A DNA stretch of 63,328 bases from Candidatus Gastranaerophilales bacterium (GCA_947624975.1 CANQMP010000009.1:1-63328), one strand, 5' to 3'; counted from the first letter of the stretch, positions 9,348-18,067 are shown. Numbers and translations: made by a program. Notes: generated from the letters alone by a model not told the origin.

Positions 9348-9355
9348 AGGGAAAT

Positions 9356-10291
9356 ATGGGAGAGTTTAAGCATTACACTGTAATGAAAAATGAGGCGGTT
9401 GATGCACTGGAATGCCGTTCGGGCAAGATTTATGTTGACTGTACTCTTGGCGGAGGCGGACATTCGGAATTAATTTTGAACCGAATTCAACCTGACGGAC
9501 ATCTTATAGCCTTTGATGTTGACGATGATGCTATTGAAGTATCAAAAAAAAGACTTGCAAATTACTCAAATATTACCATTGTAAAAGACTCTTACACTAA
9601 TATTAAAAAAGTTTTACAAAATTTGGGTATAGAAAAAATTACGGGCGGTATTTTGTTTGATTTGGGGGCTTCATATCATCAGTTTAACAAGGGTGAACGC
9701 GGGTTTTCATTCTCAAAAGAAGCACCGCTTGATATGAGATTTAATCAGGATGCCGAATTCACAGCTTATGATGTCGTAAACACTTACAGTGAAAAAGATT
9801 TGGTAAGAATTTTTTCCGAGTACGGAGAAGAAAGATTTTCCAAAAGAATTGCGAAAAAAATTGTTGAAGTCAGAAGGGTTAAAAACATTGAAACGACAAC
9901 CGAACTTGCTAACTTAATTGTAAATTGCACTCCGCATCTGAAATCGTCTATACACCCTGCTACACGTGTGTTTCAGGCAATAAGAATAGAAGTAAATCAA
10001 GAGTTAACAAATGTAAAAAATACTCTGAATGATGTGTTGGAATTATTAGAGTTTGGTGCTATAATAAGTGTAATAAGTTTTCATTCGCTGGAAGACAGAT
10101 TGGTGAAAAACTTATTCAGGTATCACTCGCAGAGGTGTCATTGCGATAAATCACAGATGATTTGCCACTGTCCGCCTCCCGTTTTAGAATTAGTAAACAA
10201 AAAACCGATAACGGCGAGTGATGAGGAGATAGCTCAAAATCCTCCGTCAAGGAGTGCGAAATTGAGAATTGCCAGATACATAAAAAGATAA
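9356..10291 (+). CDS. rsmH: 16S rRNA (cytosine1402-N4)-methyltransferase RsmH
   Basis: A 311-residue SAM-dependent methyltransferase that modifies 16S rRNA C1402. It shows the family's opening (HYTVMKNEAVDAL), the SAM-binding DCTLGGGGHSELIL, DLGASYHQF, the RGFSF...PLDMRF block, and the C-terminal ISFHSLEDRLVKN and PPSRSAKLRIA. Length is normal. Ribosome site AAAGGG. As in most bacteria, an FtsL-like gene follows, but the usual pbp and mur genes are absent here. Confidence 0.97.
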   Translation: MGEFKHYTVMKNEAVDALECRSGKIYVDCTLGGGGHSELILNRIQPDGHLIAFDVDDDAIEVSKKRLANYSNITIVKDSYTNIKKVLQNLGIEKITGGILFDLGASYHQFNKGERGFSFSKEAPLDMRFNQDAEFTAYDVVNTYSEKDLVRIFSEYGEERFSKRIAKKIVEVRRVKNIETTTELANLIVNCTPHLKSSIHPATRVFQAIRIEVNQELTNVKNTLNDVLELLEFGAIISVISFHSLEDRLVKNLFRYHSQRCHCDKSQMICHCPPPVLELVNKKPITASDEEIAQNPPSRSAKLRIARYIKR

Positions 10292-10303
10292 TTGGGGTAA
10301 AAA

Positions 10304-10753
10304 TTGAATACAGCAGTTGTAGAGGATAGTTACAAACGTCGCAAGGACTACGTTGACAGTCCTATAGGACAAGAAAATCAGGTTATTGAAGGGTATTTTC
10401 AAAAGGAGATATCACAAAAGGCTATGGCAATAAGAAAAATTAATAAATCTTTATGTTGTTTGCTTGGTGTTGCGGTGCTTTTCGCATTCGTAAGCTATTA
10501 TTTTGCCATGTCAAATGAGTTGACATTGAATATGTTAAGCCGTCAGATTACGACATTGAACGATGAAAACGGCGAACTTCAAAACCATCTCGACAGATTA
10601 AAATCGTTTAATAACGTTGATGATACGATGATGCAGAACAGTATATTATCCAAAGCCGGTAAAGTTATTGAGGTTCAGGCGGTACATCCTGCCGTTACGG
10701 TTAATGAAAAACCCGAAAAAACAGCTTCTTTCAACTGGGCAATAGGATATTAA
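10304..10753 (+). CDS. FtsL-like cell division protein
   Basis: A 149-residue bitopic membrane protein: about 47 cytosolic residues, one transmembrane helix (LCCLLGVAVLFAFVSYYFA), then a short coiled coil (ITTLNDENGELQNHLDRL). This plan and its place right after rsmH suggest FtsL, a divisome scaffold that binds FtsB. FtsL sequences are poorly conserved, so the name rests on topology and context. Start is TTG 10304 with GGGG upstream. A terminator follows directly. Confidence 0.65.
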   Translation: MNTAVVEDSYKRRKDYVDSPIGQENQVIEGYFQKEISQKAMAIRKINKSLCCLLGVAVLFAFVSYYFAMSNELTLNMLSRQITTLNDENGELQNHLDRLKSFNNVDDTMMQNSILSKAGKVIEVQAVHPAVTVNEKPEKTASFNWAIGY

Positions 10754-10782
10754 AAAAAAGCTCCTTTTGGGAGCTTTTTTTA
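10752..10782 (+). terminator. Terminator after the rsmH-ftsL-like unit
   Basis: Stem AAAGCTCC / GGGAGCTTT with a short TTTT loop and a T run; A run on the other side, so it can also serve thrS on the minus strand. Confidence 0.85.
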
Positions 10783-10797
10783 TGGTCTTGTGAAATT

Positions 10798-12603
10798 TTA
10801 TGATTTAACAAGTTCTGATGCGAACGATTCGGAACTTCTTGATTTTATTTCATCTTTAATCTTTTCGATAAATTCATCAACGTTAAATGTTCCGACCTGT
10901 CCGATTTTTCTTGCACGAACCGCAACGGAATTGCTTTCGATTTCCTTGTCGCCGATTACGCAAACGTAAGGAATTTTCTTATCTTGCAGACTTTCTCTGA
11001 TTTTGTAGTTCATGCTTTCCGAACGGTCGTCGAGAGTTGCTCTAATACCTGCATTACGCATTTTTTCGTAAACGGTTTGTGCAAAATCCGTGTGTTTGTC
11101 GTTTGAAATCGGCACGATAGCAACCTGAACGGGAGAAAGCCATGTCGGGAATGAGCCTGCATAATGTTCAATTAATATACCGTGGAAACGCTCCATAGAA
11201 CCGAAAATTACACGGTGAAGCATAACCGGAGTTTTCATTGAACCGTCTTTATCCTGATATTTTATATCAAAACGTGCGGGCAAGTTGAAATCCAACTGAA
11301 TTGTCGCACATTGCCATGTTCTTCCGATAGCGTCTTTAACTTTAAAGTCGATTTTCGGGCCGTAGAAAGCGCCGTCGCCTTCGTTAATTTCGTATGTCAT
11401 GCCTCGTCTGTCCATCGCCTCTTTCAAGCCGGCTTCGGCTCTGTTCCAGTTTTCGATTTCGCCTACGTAGCTTTCGGGGCGGGTCGAAAGTTCGACTTCA
11501 AAGTTCATGTTAAAGATTTTCATTGTATCGGCAACGAAATCAATAATTTCGTTTATCTCATCAACAAGCTGTTCGGGCGTGCAGAAGATGTGTGCATCGT
11601 CTTGCGTAAAGCCTTGTACACGGGTCAAACCCGCAAGTGCTCCGGATTTTTCTTTTCTATAAACCGTACCCAGCTCAGCCATTCTCAAAGGAAGCGAGCG
11701 GTAGGAATGCCTGTTTGCCTGATAAATCAATATATGGAAAGGACAGTTCATAGGTTTAAGGATGAATTGTTCGTCGCTGTCCTCATCTTTTTGGATAAAG
11801 AACATATTTTCACGATAATGGTCTGCGTGTCCCGATATTTCCCAGAGTTTTGATTTTGCGATATGGGGCGTGTTAACTATCACGTAACCGCGTTTTCTAT
11901 GTTCCGTTCTCCAATAATTTTCGATTTCTTCTCTTACGACAGCCAAATTCGGATGCCAGAGAACAAGTCCTCCGCCGAGTTCATCTCTTGTGGAGAAAAG
12001 GTCTAATTTTGTGCCGAGTTTTCTGTGGTCGCGTTTTTCCGCTTCTTCAAGGAAGTTCAAATAATCCGCTAAATCTTCTTTTGTCCAGAAAGCCGTTGCG
12101 TAAATTCTCTGTAACATTTTGTTTTTTTCGTTACCGCGCCAGTATGCACCTGCGACTTTCAATAATTTAAAAGCATTAGCCTTGATATATGAAGTATTCG
12201 GGAGGTGTGGACCTGCACAAAGGTCGTTAAACATAGCGTTCCCGTCTTTGTCTTTTGTAATATACAGAGTCGGATTATCATTTTTGTGTTCTTCAAGCAA
12301 TTCAGCTTTGTAAATTTCACCTTCCGATTTGAATTCCTGAATTTGTTTTTCAACATCAGGTATGACGTATTTTTCAAAGGTAAGATTTTGTTTAACGATG
12401 TTTTTCATTTCTTCTTCAATTTTCGTCAAATCTTCTTGAGTAAAGGCATGCCCGTCTGTCAAATCAAAGTCATAGTAAAAGCCGTTTTCAATAGAAGGCC
12501 CGATTGCCAACTTTGCAGACGGAAACAATTTCTGAACGGCTTGAGCCATAATGTGTGATGTCGAGTGTCTTAAAATCGACAAAGTTTCACTGTTTTTTTC
12601 CAT
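10798..12603 (-). CDS. thrS: Threonine-tRNA ligase
   Basis: A 601-residue class II synthetase. The N-terminal editing domain shows RHSTSHIMAQAV. The catalytic domain follows from about residue 215 with RPMNCPFH-like KPMNCPFHILIY, YRKEKSGALAGLTRVQGFTQ (motif 2) and MLHRVIFGSMERF (motif 3), and then an anticodon-binding domain. The small N-terminal TGS domain present in longer ThrRS is missing, as in several bacterial lineages, so the protein starts directly in the editing domain. The ribosome site is weak (AAGGATAG, 13 bases upstream). About 200 bases separate it from the divergent FkbM gene. Confidence 0.96.
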   Translation of the reverse strand: MEKNSETLSILRHSTSHIMAQAVQKLFPSAKLAIGPSIENGFYYDFDLTDGHAFTQEDLTKIEEEMKNIVKQNLTFEKYVIPDVEKQIQEFKSEGEIYKAELLEEHKNDNPTLYITKDKDGNAMFNDLCAGPHLPNTSYIKANAFKLLKVAGAYWRGNEKNKMLQRIYATAFWTKEDLADYLNFLEEAEKRDHRKLGTKLDLFSTRDELGGGLVLWHPNLAVVREEIENYWRTEHRKRGYVIVNTPHIAKSKLWEISGHADHYRENMFFIQKDEDSDEQFILKPMNCPFHILIYQANRHSYRSLPLRMAELGTVYRKEKSGALAGLTRVQGFTQDDAHIFCTPEQLVDEINEIIDFVADTMKIFNMNFEVELSTRPESYVGEIENWNRAEAGLKEAMDRRGMTYEINEGDGAFYGPKIDFKVKDAIGRTWQCATIQLDFNLPARFDIKYQDKDGSMKTPVMLHRVIFGSMERFHGILIEHYAGSFPTWLSPVQVAIVPISNDKHTDFAQTVYEKMRNAGIRATLDDRSESMNYKIRESLQDKKIPYVCVIGDKEIESNSVAVRARKIGQVGTFNVDEFIEKIKDEIKSRSSESFASELVKS

Positions 12604-12743
12604 AATAATACTTTCTATCCTTTTGTAGGTAAGCTTTTGATGTATAACAACATTTTATAAATCGGCTCACCCCTGGGGCGGATCCCCCTAACTGATACTC
12701 TTTACAGTGTACTACCGAAATGTTTTTTATTCAAGGTATAAAG

Positions 12744-12772
12744 TTGAAAAAAAATACTTTTTATGATATTAT
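12744..12772 (+). promoter_or_regulatory. Promoter of the FkbM methyltransferase gene
   Basis: TTGAAA (12744-12749), 17-base spacer, TATTAT (12767-12772). It is followed by AAGAAGGAG and ATG 12806. Confidence 0.65.
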
Positions 12773-12824
12773 TCAAAGGTTAGTATCAGTAAGAAGGAGA
12801 AAATAATGGAAGAACTGAAAAAAC

Positions 12825-13778
12825 ATGTTATGGGGGGGGGGGCAGTGGCTCTTTAACCGTGGACATCTGTATTTTGAGCAAAAAAATGTAAAATTTATTG
12901 TTTACACTATTTTAGGTTTTAAGTTTTATTTATTTAAGGGGTATAAAGTTTTACTTTCGACATACGTTGAAAGTTTCAGACAGTATTATAAGAAACATGG
13001 ACGAAATTTACATAAAATCGTAAAAGATTTAAAAGAAGGTATGGATTTGATTTCGTGTGAATATATTGACAAGTTAATTTCCATTTCAAAGTCTTATTAC
13101 ACTTACACTAAAAAGAATTTTAACCTTGGCTGGACTAAATACGATTTGCAGGAAGAAGCGGAGTGTGCAAAAATAAACTTTGAACAGCCGTTTCCCGATA
13201 TTGCGAATTATTCTCCGTTTAAATTTTATAGTTTGTATGGCTTAAAAGACTTACCGAAAGAGGTTTTGGAGAATATTAACGGTAAAGATATAATTGATGC
13301 GGGCGGTTACACAGGCGATACAGCTGTGTTGTTCGCACAAAATTTCAAAAAATCGAAAGTATTTGTTTATGAACCGATTATCGAAAACATAAATACAATA
13401 AAAAATACTATATCAGCAGGAAAATTTGACAATATTATTCCCGTGCCTAAAGGTGTAGGTGACAAAAACGAACGTATTAAATTTTCTTACAATTACGAGA
13501 ATATGGCAGATATCGTAAGATTAGATGATGACTACAAAGGTGAAAATCTCGGACTGATTAAAAGTGATATAGAAGGATTTGAAGGTCAGCTCATTGATGG
13601 AGCTGCAGGCTTGATAAAAAAATACAAACCTGTTTTGACAATTTCATGTTATCATTCGGCAGAAGACTTTTTTGAATTGAAAAGAAGAATTCAGGCAATT
13701 AACCCCGAATATAAATTTATGATAAGAAGAAGTGACAAAACCTACCCTTGTGTTGAACTTGTTTTGGTTGCTTATTAA
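12825..13778 (+). CDS. FkbM family methyltransferase with an 11-G tract at its start
   Basis: A 317-residue SAM-dependent methyltransferase of the FkbM type, which methylates sugars or other small groups, often on surface glycans. The SAM site is IIDAGGYTGDTAVLFA (about residues 157-172), followed by VFVYEPI and IKSDIEGFEGQLIDGA. As sequenced, the open frame begins at ATG 12825. The best start, ATG 12806, lies behind promoter 12744-12772 and an AAGAAGGAG ribosome site, but it reads MEELKKHVMGGGAVAL and stops at 12856. One G less in 12832-12842 would fuse this start to the methyltransferase. So the gene may be switched by tract length, with ATG 12825 giving at most weak expression in the present state. 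It lies alone between thrS and ssb. Confidence 0.82.
   Translation: MLWGGGQWLFNRGHLYFEQKNVKFIVYTILGFKFYLFKGYKVLLSTYVESFRQYYKKHGRNLHKIVKDLKEGMDLISCEYIDKLISISKSYYTYTKKNFNLGWTKYDLQEEAECAKINFEQPFPDIANYSPFKFYSLYGLKDLPKEVLENINGKDIIDAGGYTGDTAVLFAQNFKKSKVFVYEPIIENINTIKNTISAGKFDNIIPVPKGVGDKNERIKFSYNYENMADIVRLDDDYKGENLGLIKSDIEGFEGQLIDGAAGLIKKYKPVLTISCYHSAEDFFELKRRIQAINPEYKFMIRRSDKTYPCVELVLVAY
12832..12842 (+). repeat. 11-G homopolymer at the FkbM start
   Basis: Eleven consecutive G, nine codons after ATG 12806. With 10 or 13 G, ATG 12806 is in frame with the methyltransferase; with 11 it is not. Confidence 0.9.
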
Positions 13779-13851
13779 GTTTACATTTCTTAATCCTGAA
13801 TTTCCATGTCCTATATTTTTTTTGTATAATAGAAAAAAAAGAGGTTATATT

Positions 13852-14181
13852 ATGAATACAGCAGTAATAGTAGGCAGAGCAGGCAAAGACGCCGAAATCA
13901 GGTATTTTGAATCAGGCAAGGTAAAAGCGAGTTTTTCTCTCGCTGTCGGTCGTTGGGATTCAAAGACAAAAGAGGAAGTTACGGATTGGTTTAACATTGA
14001 TGTGTGGGATAAACTTGCCGAATTCGCGGGTGAATACATCAAAAAAGGCACTCAGCTTGTAGTTGACGGCAGAATTATGGTAAATAAATGGACTGATAAA
14101 GCAACAGGCGAAGACAGAGAAAGTTTTTTTGTCGTTGCTAATTCCATAAGGTTATTAGGTTCAAGAAAAGACGTACAATGA
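13852..14181 (+). CDS. ssb: Single-stranded DNA-binding protein
   Basis: A 109-residue OB-fold protein: NTAVIVGRAGKDAEIRYFES, SFSLAV, DWFNIDVWDKLAE, GTQLVVDGRI. It binds single-stranded DNA in replication and repair. It lacks the acidic C-terminal tail (DDDIPF-like) that docks partners in typical bacterial SSB, so it may be a cyanobacterial-type short SSB or an accessory form. ATG 13852 is chosen because the OB fold begins there and GAGG precedes it; TATAAT lies at 13825-13830. Its TGA overlaps the next ATG. Confidence 0.85.
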   Translation: MNTAVIVGRAGKDAEIRYFESGKVKASFSLAVGRWDSKTKEEVTDWFNIDVWDKLAEFAGEYIKKGTQLVVDGRIMVNKWTDKATGEDRESFFVVANSIRLLGSRKDVQ

Positions 14182-15500
14182 TAATAAATTCTAACATAGT
14201 CGGTATTATTGCCGATGATTTGACGGGTGCTAACGATACTGCTTTGCAGTTTCATCTGAAAGGGGCAAGCACGCAGATTCTTCTTTCTGATGACATTGAA
14301 CCCTTGAATATTAAAGGAACTCAAACCTGGGCTATATCAACCGAATCACGTAATGTCGACGGCGAAACGGCTTTTGAAAAGGTTACAAAAACCGCTCAAA
14401 TGATGGCTCAAAAGTTAAATCCCGATTTTTTCTACAAAAAAATTGATTCGACTATCAGAGGAAACATCGGGCTTGAAGTTCTCGGAATTATATCGGCTCT
14501 TGAATATGATGCGTCAATTATTGTTCCCGCATTTCCCGCTGAAAACCGTATAACGGTCGGTGGTTATCATCTTTTAAAGGGCGTTCCGATAGAAAGAACC
14601 GAAATGGCACGGGATCCGCATTTCCCTATTCTTGAATCACATATTCCGACGCTTTTAAAATCGCAGTTACCGCCTCAATATACGGAATTAGTCGGACAAA
14701 TTGAGCTTAGAACGGTTACAAAAGGTGCAGGGCCTATCTTGCAGAGAATTGCGGAACTTATAAAGGCAGGAAAGAAAATTATTGTTGCCGATGCGGTTTC
14801 GACCGTGGATATTGAGCAAATTGCCTTAGCGGTTAAAAAATCCGAATTTAAGATACTTCCGACGGGTGCTGCCGCTTTTGCTCAGGCTTTGAGCGAATAC
14901 TGGTTTGCGGATTTGGACTGCGAACATATCAGAAAAACTTTCCCTTCGCTACCGAAATTTATTGTGTCGGGCAGTGCAACGCAAATTACGGCAAATCAAA
15001 TAGAAAAACTTGAAAACAGCGATGAATACGACAATATTTTGTCAATTTCGCTTGATTTAAAAACGGTTTTGGAAGGTGTAAAAGATGAACTCGTTGAAAG
15101 AGTGGTTTCTAACTTGAAATTTGCCAATACGGTTGTGGTTCACACCTCAAAACTTATCAAGGATTTTGACGGATTTTCCGACGACTCTTTGAATGCGGAA
15201 TTGACAAGAGCAAATCTTGCAAGTGTTATCACGGATTTTTTGGCAGAGCTTACAAGACGTGTTTTAGAGCAGCAGGAAGCTATTTTGATTACGCTCGGCG
15301 GAGAAACCTCTTACAAATGCTGCAGTGCGATTTGTGCATGCCAGTTACAGCTTATTGATGAAGTCGCTCCGGCTATAGCACTTTCTCTTGACCATAACGC
15401 ACAATGGATAGTTACAAAGTCAGGAAATCTCGGCGGAGTCAATACTTTAATTGATATTTTGAAATATTTTGACTCGCACGGCGGTACTCAAGATGAATAA
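14178..15500 (+). CDS. Four-carbon acid sugar kinase family protein (DUF1537)
   Basis: A 440-residue kinase of the DUF1537 family, which phosphorylates threonate, erythronate or similar acid sugars. It shows the opening GIIADDLTGANDTALQF, KKIDSTIRGNIGLEV, the FIVSGSATQITANQ linker, and the ATP-binding LGGETSYKCC and KSGNLGG near the end. Family members usually neighbour a PdxA-like dehydrogenase, and here pdxA follows with an 8-base overlap. The pair is predicted to turn a threonate-like acid into its 4-phosphate and then oxidatively decarboxylate it. The exact substrate is not visible. The usual uptake system and regulator are not next to it. Confidence 0.88.
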   Translation: MIINSNIVGIIADDLTGANDTALQFHLKGASTQILLSDDIEPLNIKGTQTWAISTESRNVDGETAFEKVTKTAQMMAQKLNPDFFYKKIDSTIRGNIGLEVLGIISALEYDASIIVPAFPAENRITVGGYHLLKGVPIERTEMARDPHFPILESHIPTLLKSQLPPQYTELVGQIELRTVTKGAGPILQRIAELIKAGKKIIVADAVSTVDIEQIALAVKKSEFKILPTGAAAFAQALSEYWFADLDCEHIRKTFPSLPKFIVSGSATQITANQIEKLENSDEYDNILSISLDLKTVLEGVKDELVERVVSNLKFANTVVVHTSKLIKDFDGFSDDSLNAELTRANLASVITDFLAELTRRVLEQQEAILITLGGETSYKCCSAICACQLQLIDEVAPAIALSLDHNAQWIVTKSGNLGGVNTLIDILKYFDSHGGTQDE

Positions 15501-16398
15501 AATCGCAATAACCACAGGCGACCCCAACGGTATAGGGGCAGAAATTACCGTCAAAGCTTTAAATAAGCTCGATTTGCCCTCAGATAGCGTTGCTCTGATT
15601 ACAAATAAAAGAGTTTTGGAATTTTACGGGAAATTGAATAAGGATTACGAAATAATTGAAATTCCTTACGATTTCGCCGTTGAACCGGGCAAGATTACCC
15701 CCGAAGCGGGTGAATTTTCTTATTTATCGGTTAAAAAGGCTTGTGAAGTCGGTGCAAAGGCTATTGTTACCGCACCTGTTGCCAAAAACGCACTTTATAT
15801 GGCAGGACATAAGTTCAACGGGCAAACGGAAATTTTACAAAAATATCTCGCACACGATAATCAACTTGCCGAAATGCTTTTTATTGCGGGAAATTTCAGG
15901 GTACTTCTCTTAACCCGTCATGTGGCTTTGAAAGATGTAAATATTAATTATGATATGGTTTGCGAAAAAGTTTTGAACCTTCACAAATTTTTTGTCGAAA
16001 AGCTGAAAATTAAATCTCCTAAGTTTGCTTTGTGTGCTTTTAATCCGCATGCGGGTGAGGACGGAATTTTGGGCAGAGAAGAAATAGAAATTTTAATCCC
16101 TGCCGTTGAAACGCTTTGCAAAAAAGGTATAAATATTACAAATCCTTTGCCTGCGGATACATTGTTTGTGAAAGTGCTTGATTATGACTGTGTAATTGCA
16201 AACTATCACGATCAGGGATTAATTCCTATAAAGACTGTTGCCGGCAATAACACGGTTAACATGACAATAGGGCTTGATATAATAAGAACTTCACCGCCTC
16301 ACGGTACGGCTTTTGATATTGCGGGGAAAAATATTGCCGATGAAACAGGCATGATAGAAGCCATAAAGGCTGTAATTACCACGGATAATCATCTTTGA
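15493..16398 (+). CDS. pdxA: 4-hydroxythreonine-4-phosphate dehydrogenase family protein (PdxA/PdxA2)
   Basis: A 301-residue NAD-dependent decarboxylating dehydrogenase. It shows the opening ITTGDPNGIGAEI, AGHKFNGQTEIL with the metal-site region, FALCAFNPHAGEDG, and the ending PHGTAFDIAGKNIADETGM. PdxA proper works in vitamin B6 synthesis; the PdxA2 branch works in acid-sugar breakdown beside DUF1537 kinases, which fits this position. Either role is possible. ATG 15493 is chosen over 15469 because the family starts there. The last 23 bases overlap the convergent prepilin gene. Confidence 0.88.
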   Translation: MNKIAITTGDPNGIGAEITVKALNKLDLPSDSVALITNKRVLEFYGKLNKDYEIIEIPYDFAVEPGKITPEAGEFSYLSVKKACEVGAKAIVTAPVAKNALYMAGHKFNGQTEILQKYLAHDNQLAEMLFIAGNFRVLLLTRHVALKDVNINYDMVCEKVLNLHKFFVEKLKIKSPKFALCAFNPHAGEDGILGREEIEILIPAVETLCKKGINITNPLPADTLFVKVLDYDCVIANYHDQGLIPIKTVAGNNTVNMTIGLDIIRTSPPHGTAFDIAGKNIADETGMIEAIKAVITTDNHL

Positions 16399-17092
16399 TT
16401 TGCCAGCCGTCGTTCATAATCTTTGCAGCGCATTGAGTGCCTGATTTACTGCAATCTTTAGAAATTTCATCTAATGTCTTATCATAGCCGGTAGGTTTAA
16501 TTGCACCCGAGGCTGTCCTTTCAAAAATAAATAAATCTCTGCCATATTTATTAGGTCCTTTTGAAGCATTTAAATCTACATATATGGAATAATCAGCTCT
16601 AACTTCATCCCCTCCGTATAGAGAAATACTATATAATATACCGTCAGCAGTTATAAAAGCCAGTCTACGGTCTTGGACAACAATAGTATGACCGGTTTTA
16701 TTACCTCCTATGTCAAGAATAGGTTGCGAACTGCTATATCCGCATTCTTGCCCTGTTTTGCATGCTTTTAAAACTTTAAAATACGGATACCAATATTTTT
16801 CATAATATTCGGTTAAGTTTAAAGTTCTGCTATATTGTGGAACTTCCCAGTATGCATACGGCCCGTTATCGACTTCAGACATTCGCAAAGCTTGACTTAA
16901 TGCCGAATAAGCCTTTTTAAGACGGGTAACAGTTTCCTGTTTTTGGTATTTTGCTATAAGATTAGGCATAGTAAGTGCGGCAACAACGCCGATAATTGCC
17001 AGTGTGATTAAAACTTCCGCAAGCGTAAAAGCGGTTTTGTGATTAAGCATAGTCTGCGTGCATTTAGAAACTCTTGATAAACAATTATTCAT
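16376..17092 (-). CDS. Type IV prepilin-like protein, second copy
   Basis: A 238-residue prepilin with a 21-residue leader ending in KTA and the mature start FTLAEVLITLAIIGVVAALT. Ala, not Gly, precedes the cleavage site. The globular part has paired Cys and ends in DGWQIKDDYPW, shared with the copies at 43445 and 62318. Start ATG 17092 is preceded by AAAGG. Two more upstream ATGs are in frame (17107, 17137) but worse placed. Its promoter is a full consensus (17140-17168), and it is divergent from a small XRE regulator. Its 3' end overlaps pdxA by 23 bases. Confidence 0.88.
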   Translation of the reverse strand: MNNCLSRVSKCTQTMLNHKTAFTLAEVLITLAIIGVVAALTMPNLIAKYQKQETVTRLKKAYSALSQALRMSEVDNGPYAYWEVPQYSRTLNLTEYYEKYWYPYFKVLKACKTGQECGYSSSQPILDIGGNKTGHTIVVQDRRLAFITADGILYSISLYGGDEVRADYSIYVDLNASKGPNKYGRDLFIFERTASGAIKPTGYDKTLDEISKDCSKSGTQCAAKIMNDGWQIKDDYPW

Positions 17093-17139
17093 AAAAAAAC
17101 CTTTCATTTTTAATAGCTGAAAAAACTTAGTACACATGT

Positions 17140-17168
17140 ATTATAGCATATTTTTTCCCGACTGTCAA
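17140..17168 (-). promoter_or_regulatory. Consensus promoter of prepilin copy 2
   Basis: On the minus strand TTGACA (17163-17168), 17-base spacer, TATAAT (17140-17145), also with an extended -10 (TGC before TATAAT). All positions match the sigma-70 consensus. Confidence 0.9.
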
Positions 17169-17206
17169 GCGTGGTATTTGTATAAATTATTCGGGAAAAT
17201 TGTTTT

Positions 17207-17416
17207 ATGACAAAGGATGTAAAAAAAATACTCGCAAAAAATATTAAAAAATTACGCAGACAAAAAGGAATAACTCAGGAAGATTTATCCTTTGAACTTG
17301 AACTTGACGGCTCTTATATCGGAAAAATCGAAAATGCAAAAATAAATATAACTATTGATAAAATTATTAAAATCGCCGATTATTTTAAGGTTGATGTGTA
17401 TAAATTATTTCAATAA
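17207..17416 (+). CDS. XRE-family HTH regulator (69 aa)
   Basis: A single helix-turn-helix domain: KKLRRQKGITQEDLSFELEL then DGSYIGKIENAK, covering nearly the whole protein. Such Cro/CI-like proteins bind palindromic operators as dimers. It is transcribed away from prepilin copy 2, and its upstream region overlaps that gene's promoter, so it probably controls itself and the prepilin. Ends at a bidirectional terminator. Confidence 0.88.
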   Translation: MTKDVKKILAKNIKKLRRQKGITQEDLSFELELDGSYIGKIENAKINITIDKIIKIADYFKVDVYKLFQ

Positions 17417-17444
17417 AAAAGACCTCTGATGAGGTCTTTTTTTT
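17415..17444. terminator. Bidirectional terminator
   Basis: AAAAAAGACCTC / GAGGTCTTTTTT with a TGAT loop. It ends the XRE gene on the plus strand and the toxin-antitoxin unit on the minus strand; it overlaps both stop-codon regions. Confidence 0.9.
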
Positions 17445-17742
17445 ACGCTGATTTTAAATCAATAGTATATCCGAGTCCGGATAATATTTTTGCAATGGTT
17501 AAAAGGCTCGGAGTTTTTGTTCTTCCGTGAAGAATATCAACGAGCTGAACCCGATTTATTCCTACTTGTTGAGCGAATTTGCTAACCGTTGTTCTGGCTT
17601 TGATAACTTGTTCCAAAGCTCTGAAAAATTCCACATAATCCCCGTCTTTAGTATATTCAAGAATTGTTTGCCTTAGCCATTCCTGCTGAAATTCGGGATT
17701 TTGCAGCTCTTTGTTTAAATAATCATCAAATCTTATAGTCAT
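17443..17742 (-). CDS. HigA-like antitoxin (HTH, addiction module antidote family)
   Basis: A 99-residue protein with an HTH at about residues 50-80 (TVSKFAQQVGINRVQLVDIL) and the family end LLTIAKILSGLGYTIDL. It should neutralise the toxin encoded just upstream and repress the operon. It overlaps the toxin gene by 17 bases, toxin first, which is the HigBA/RelE-Xre order. Confidence 0.86.
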   Translation of the reverse strand: MTIRFDDYLNKELQNPEFQQEWLRQTILEYTKDGDYVEFFRALEQVIKARTTVSKFAQQVGINRVQLVDILHGRTKTPSLLTIAKILSGLGYTIDLKSA

Positions 17743-18067
17743 TTTGTGTTCTCCTTGTTATAAAATCTTCATAATATTGGTCTGCGAGTTTAATTGTTGC
17801 TTTTTGATTAGATTTGTTACTACCTGCAAGTATGAGAATAATTATGTCGTCAAGTTCCTTATAGTATATACGATAACCTTTGCCGAAATCCATTCTTATT
17901 TCCGATAATTTGCTGTCTTTAAGGTGTTTCCAATCTCCGAAATTTCCGTCTTTTATTCGATTTAATCGTTTGTTAATTCGTACCCTATAATAGGAATCCA
18001 AATTACTAATCCATTCAATAAAAGGACATTTTCCTTCCACTGTGGTATATAATATGATTTCTTTCAT
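17726..18067 (-). CDS. RelE/ParE-family toxin (HigB/Gp49-like)
   Basis: A 113-residue small basic protein. The beta-sheet core is seen in GNFGDWKHLKDSKLSEIRMD then GKGYRIYYKE and IIILILAGSNKSNQ, as in the addiction-module killer family (ribosome-dependent mRNA cleavage). No ribosome site is visible: TACAAT (18074-18079, minus strand) ends six bases before ATG 18067, so a leaderless mRNA is predicted, which would keep toxin translation low. Confidence 0.86.
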   Translation of the reverse strand: MKEIILYTTVEGKCPFIEWISNLDSYYRVRINKRLNRIKDGNFGDWKHLKDSKLSEIRMDFGKGYRIYYKELDDIIILILAGSNKSNQKATIKLADQYYEDFITRRTQNDYKI

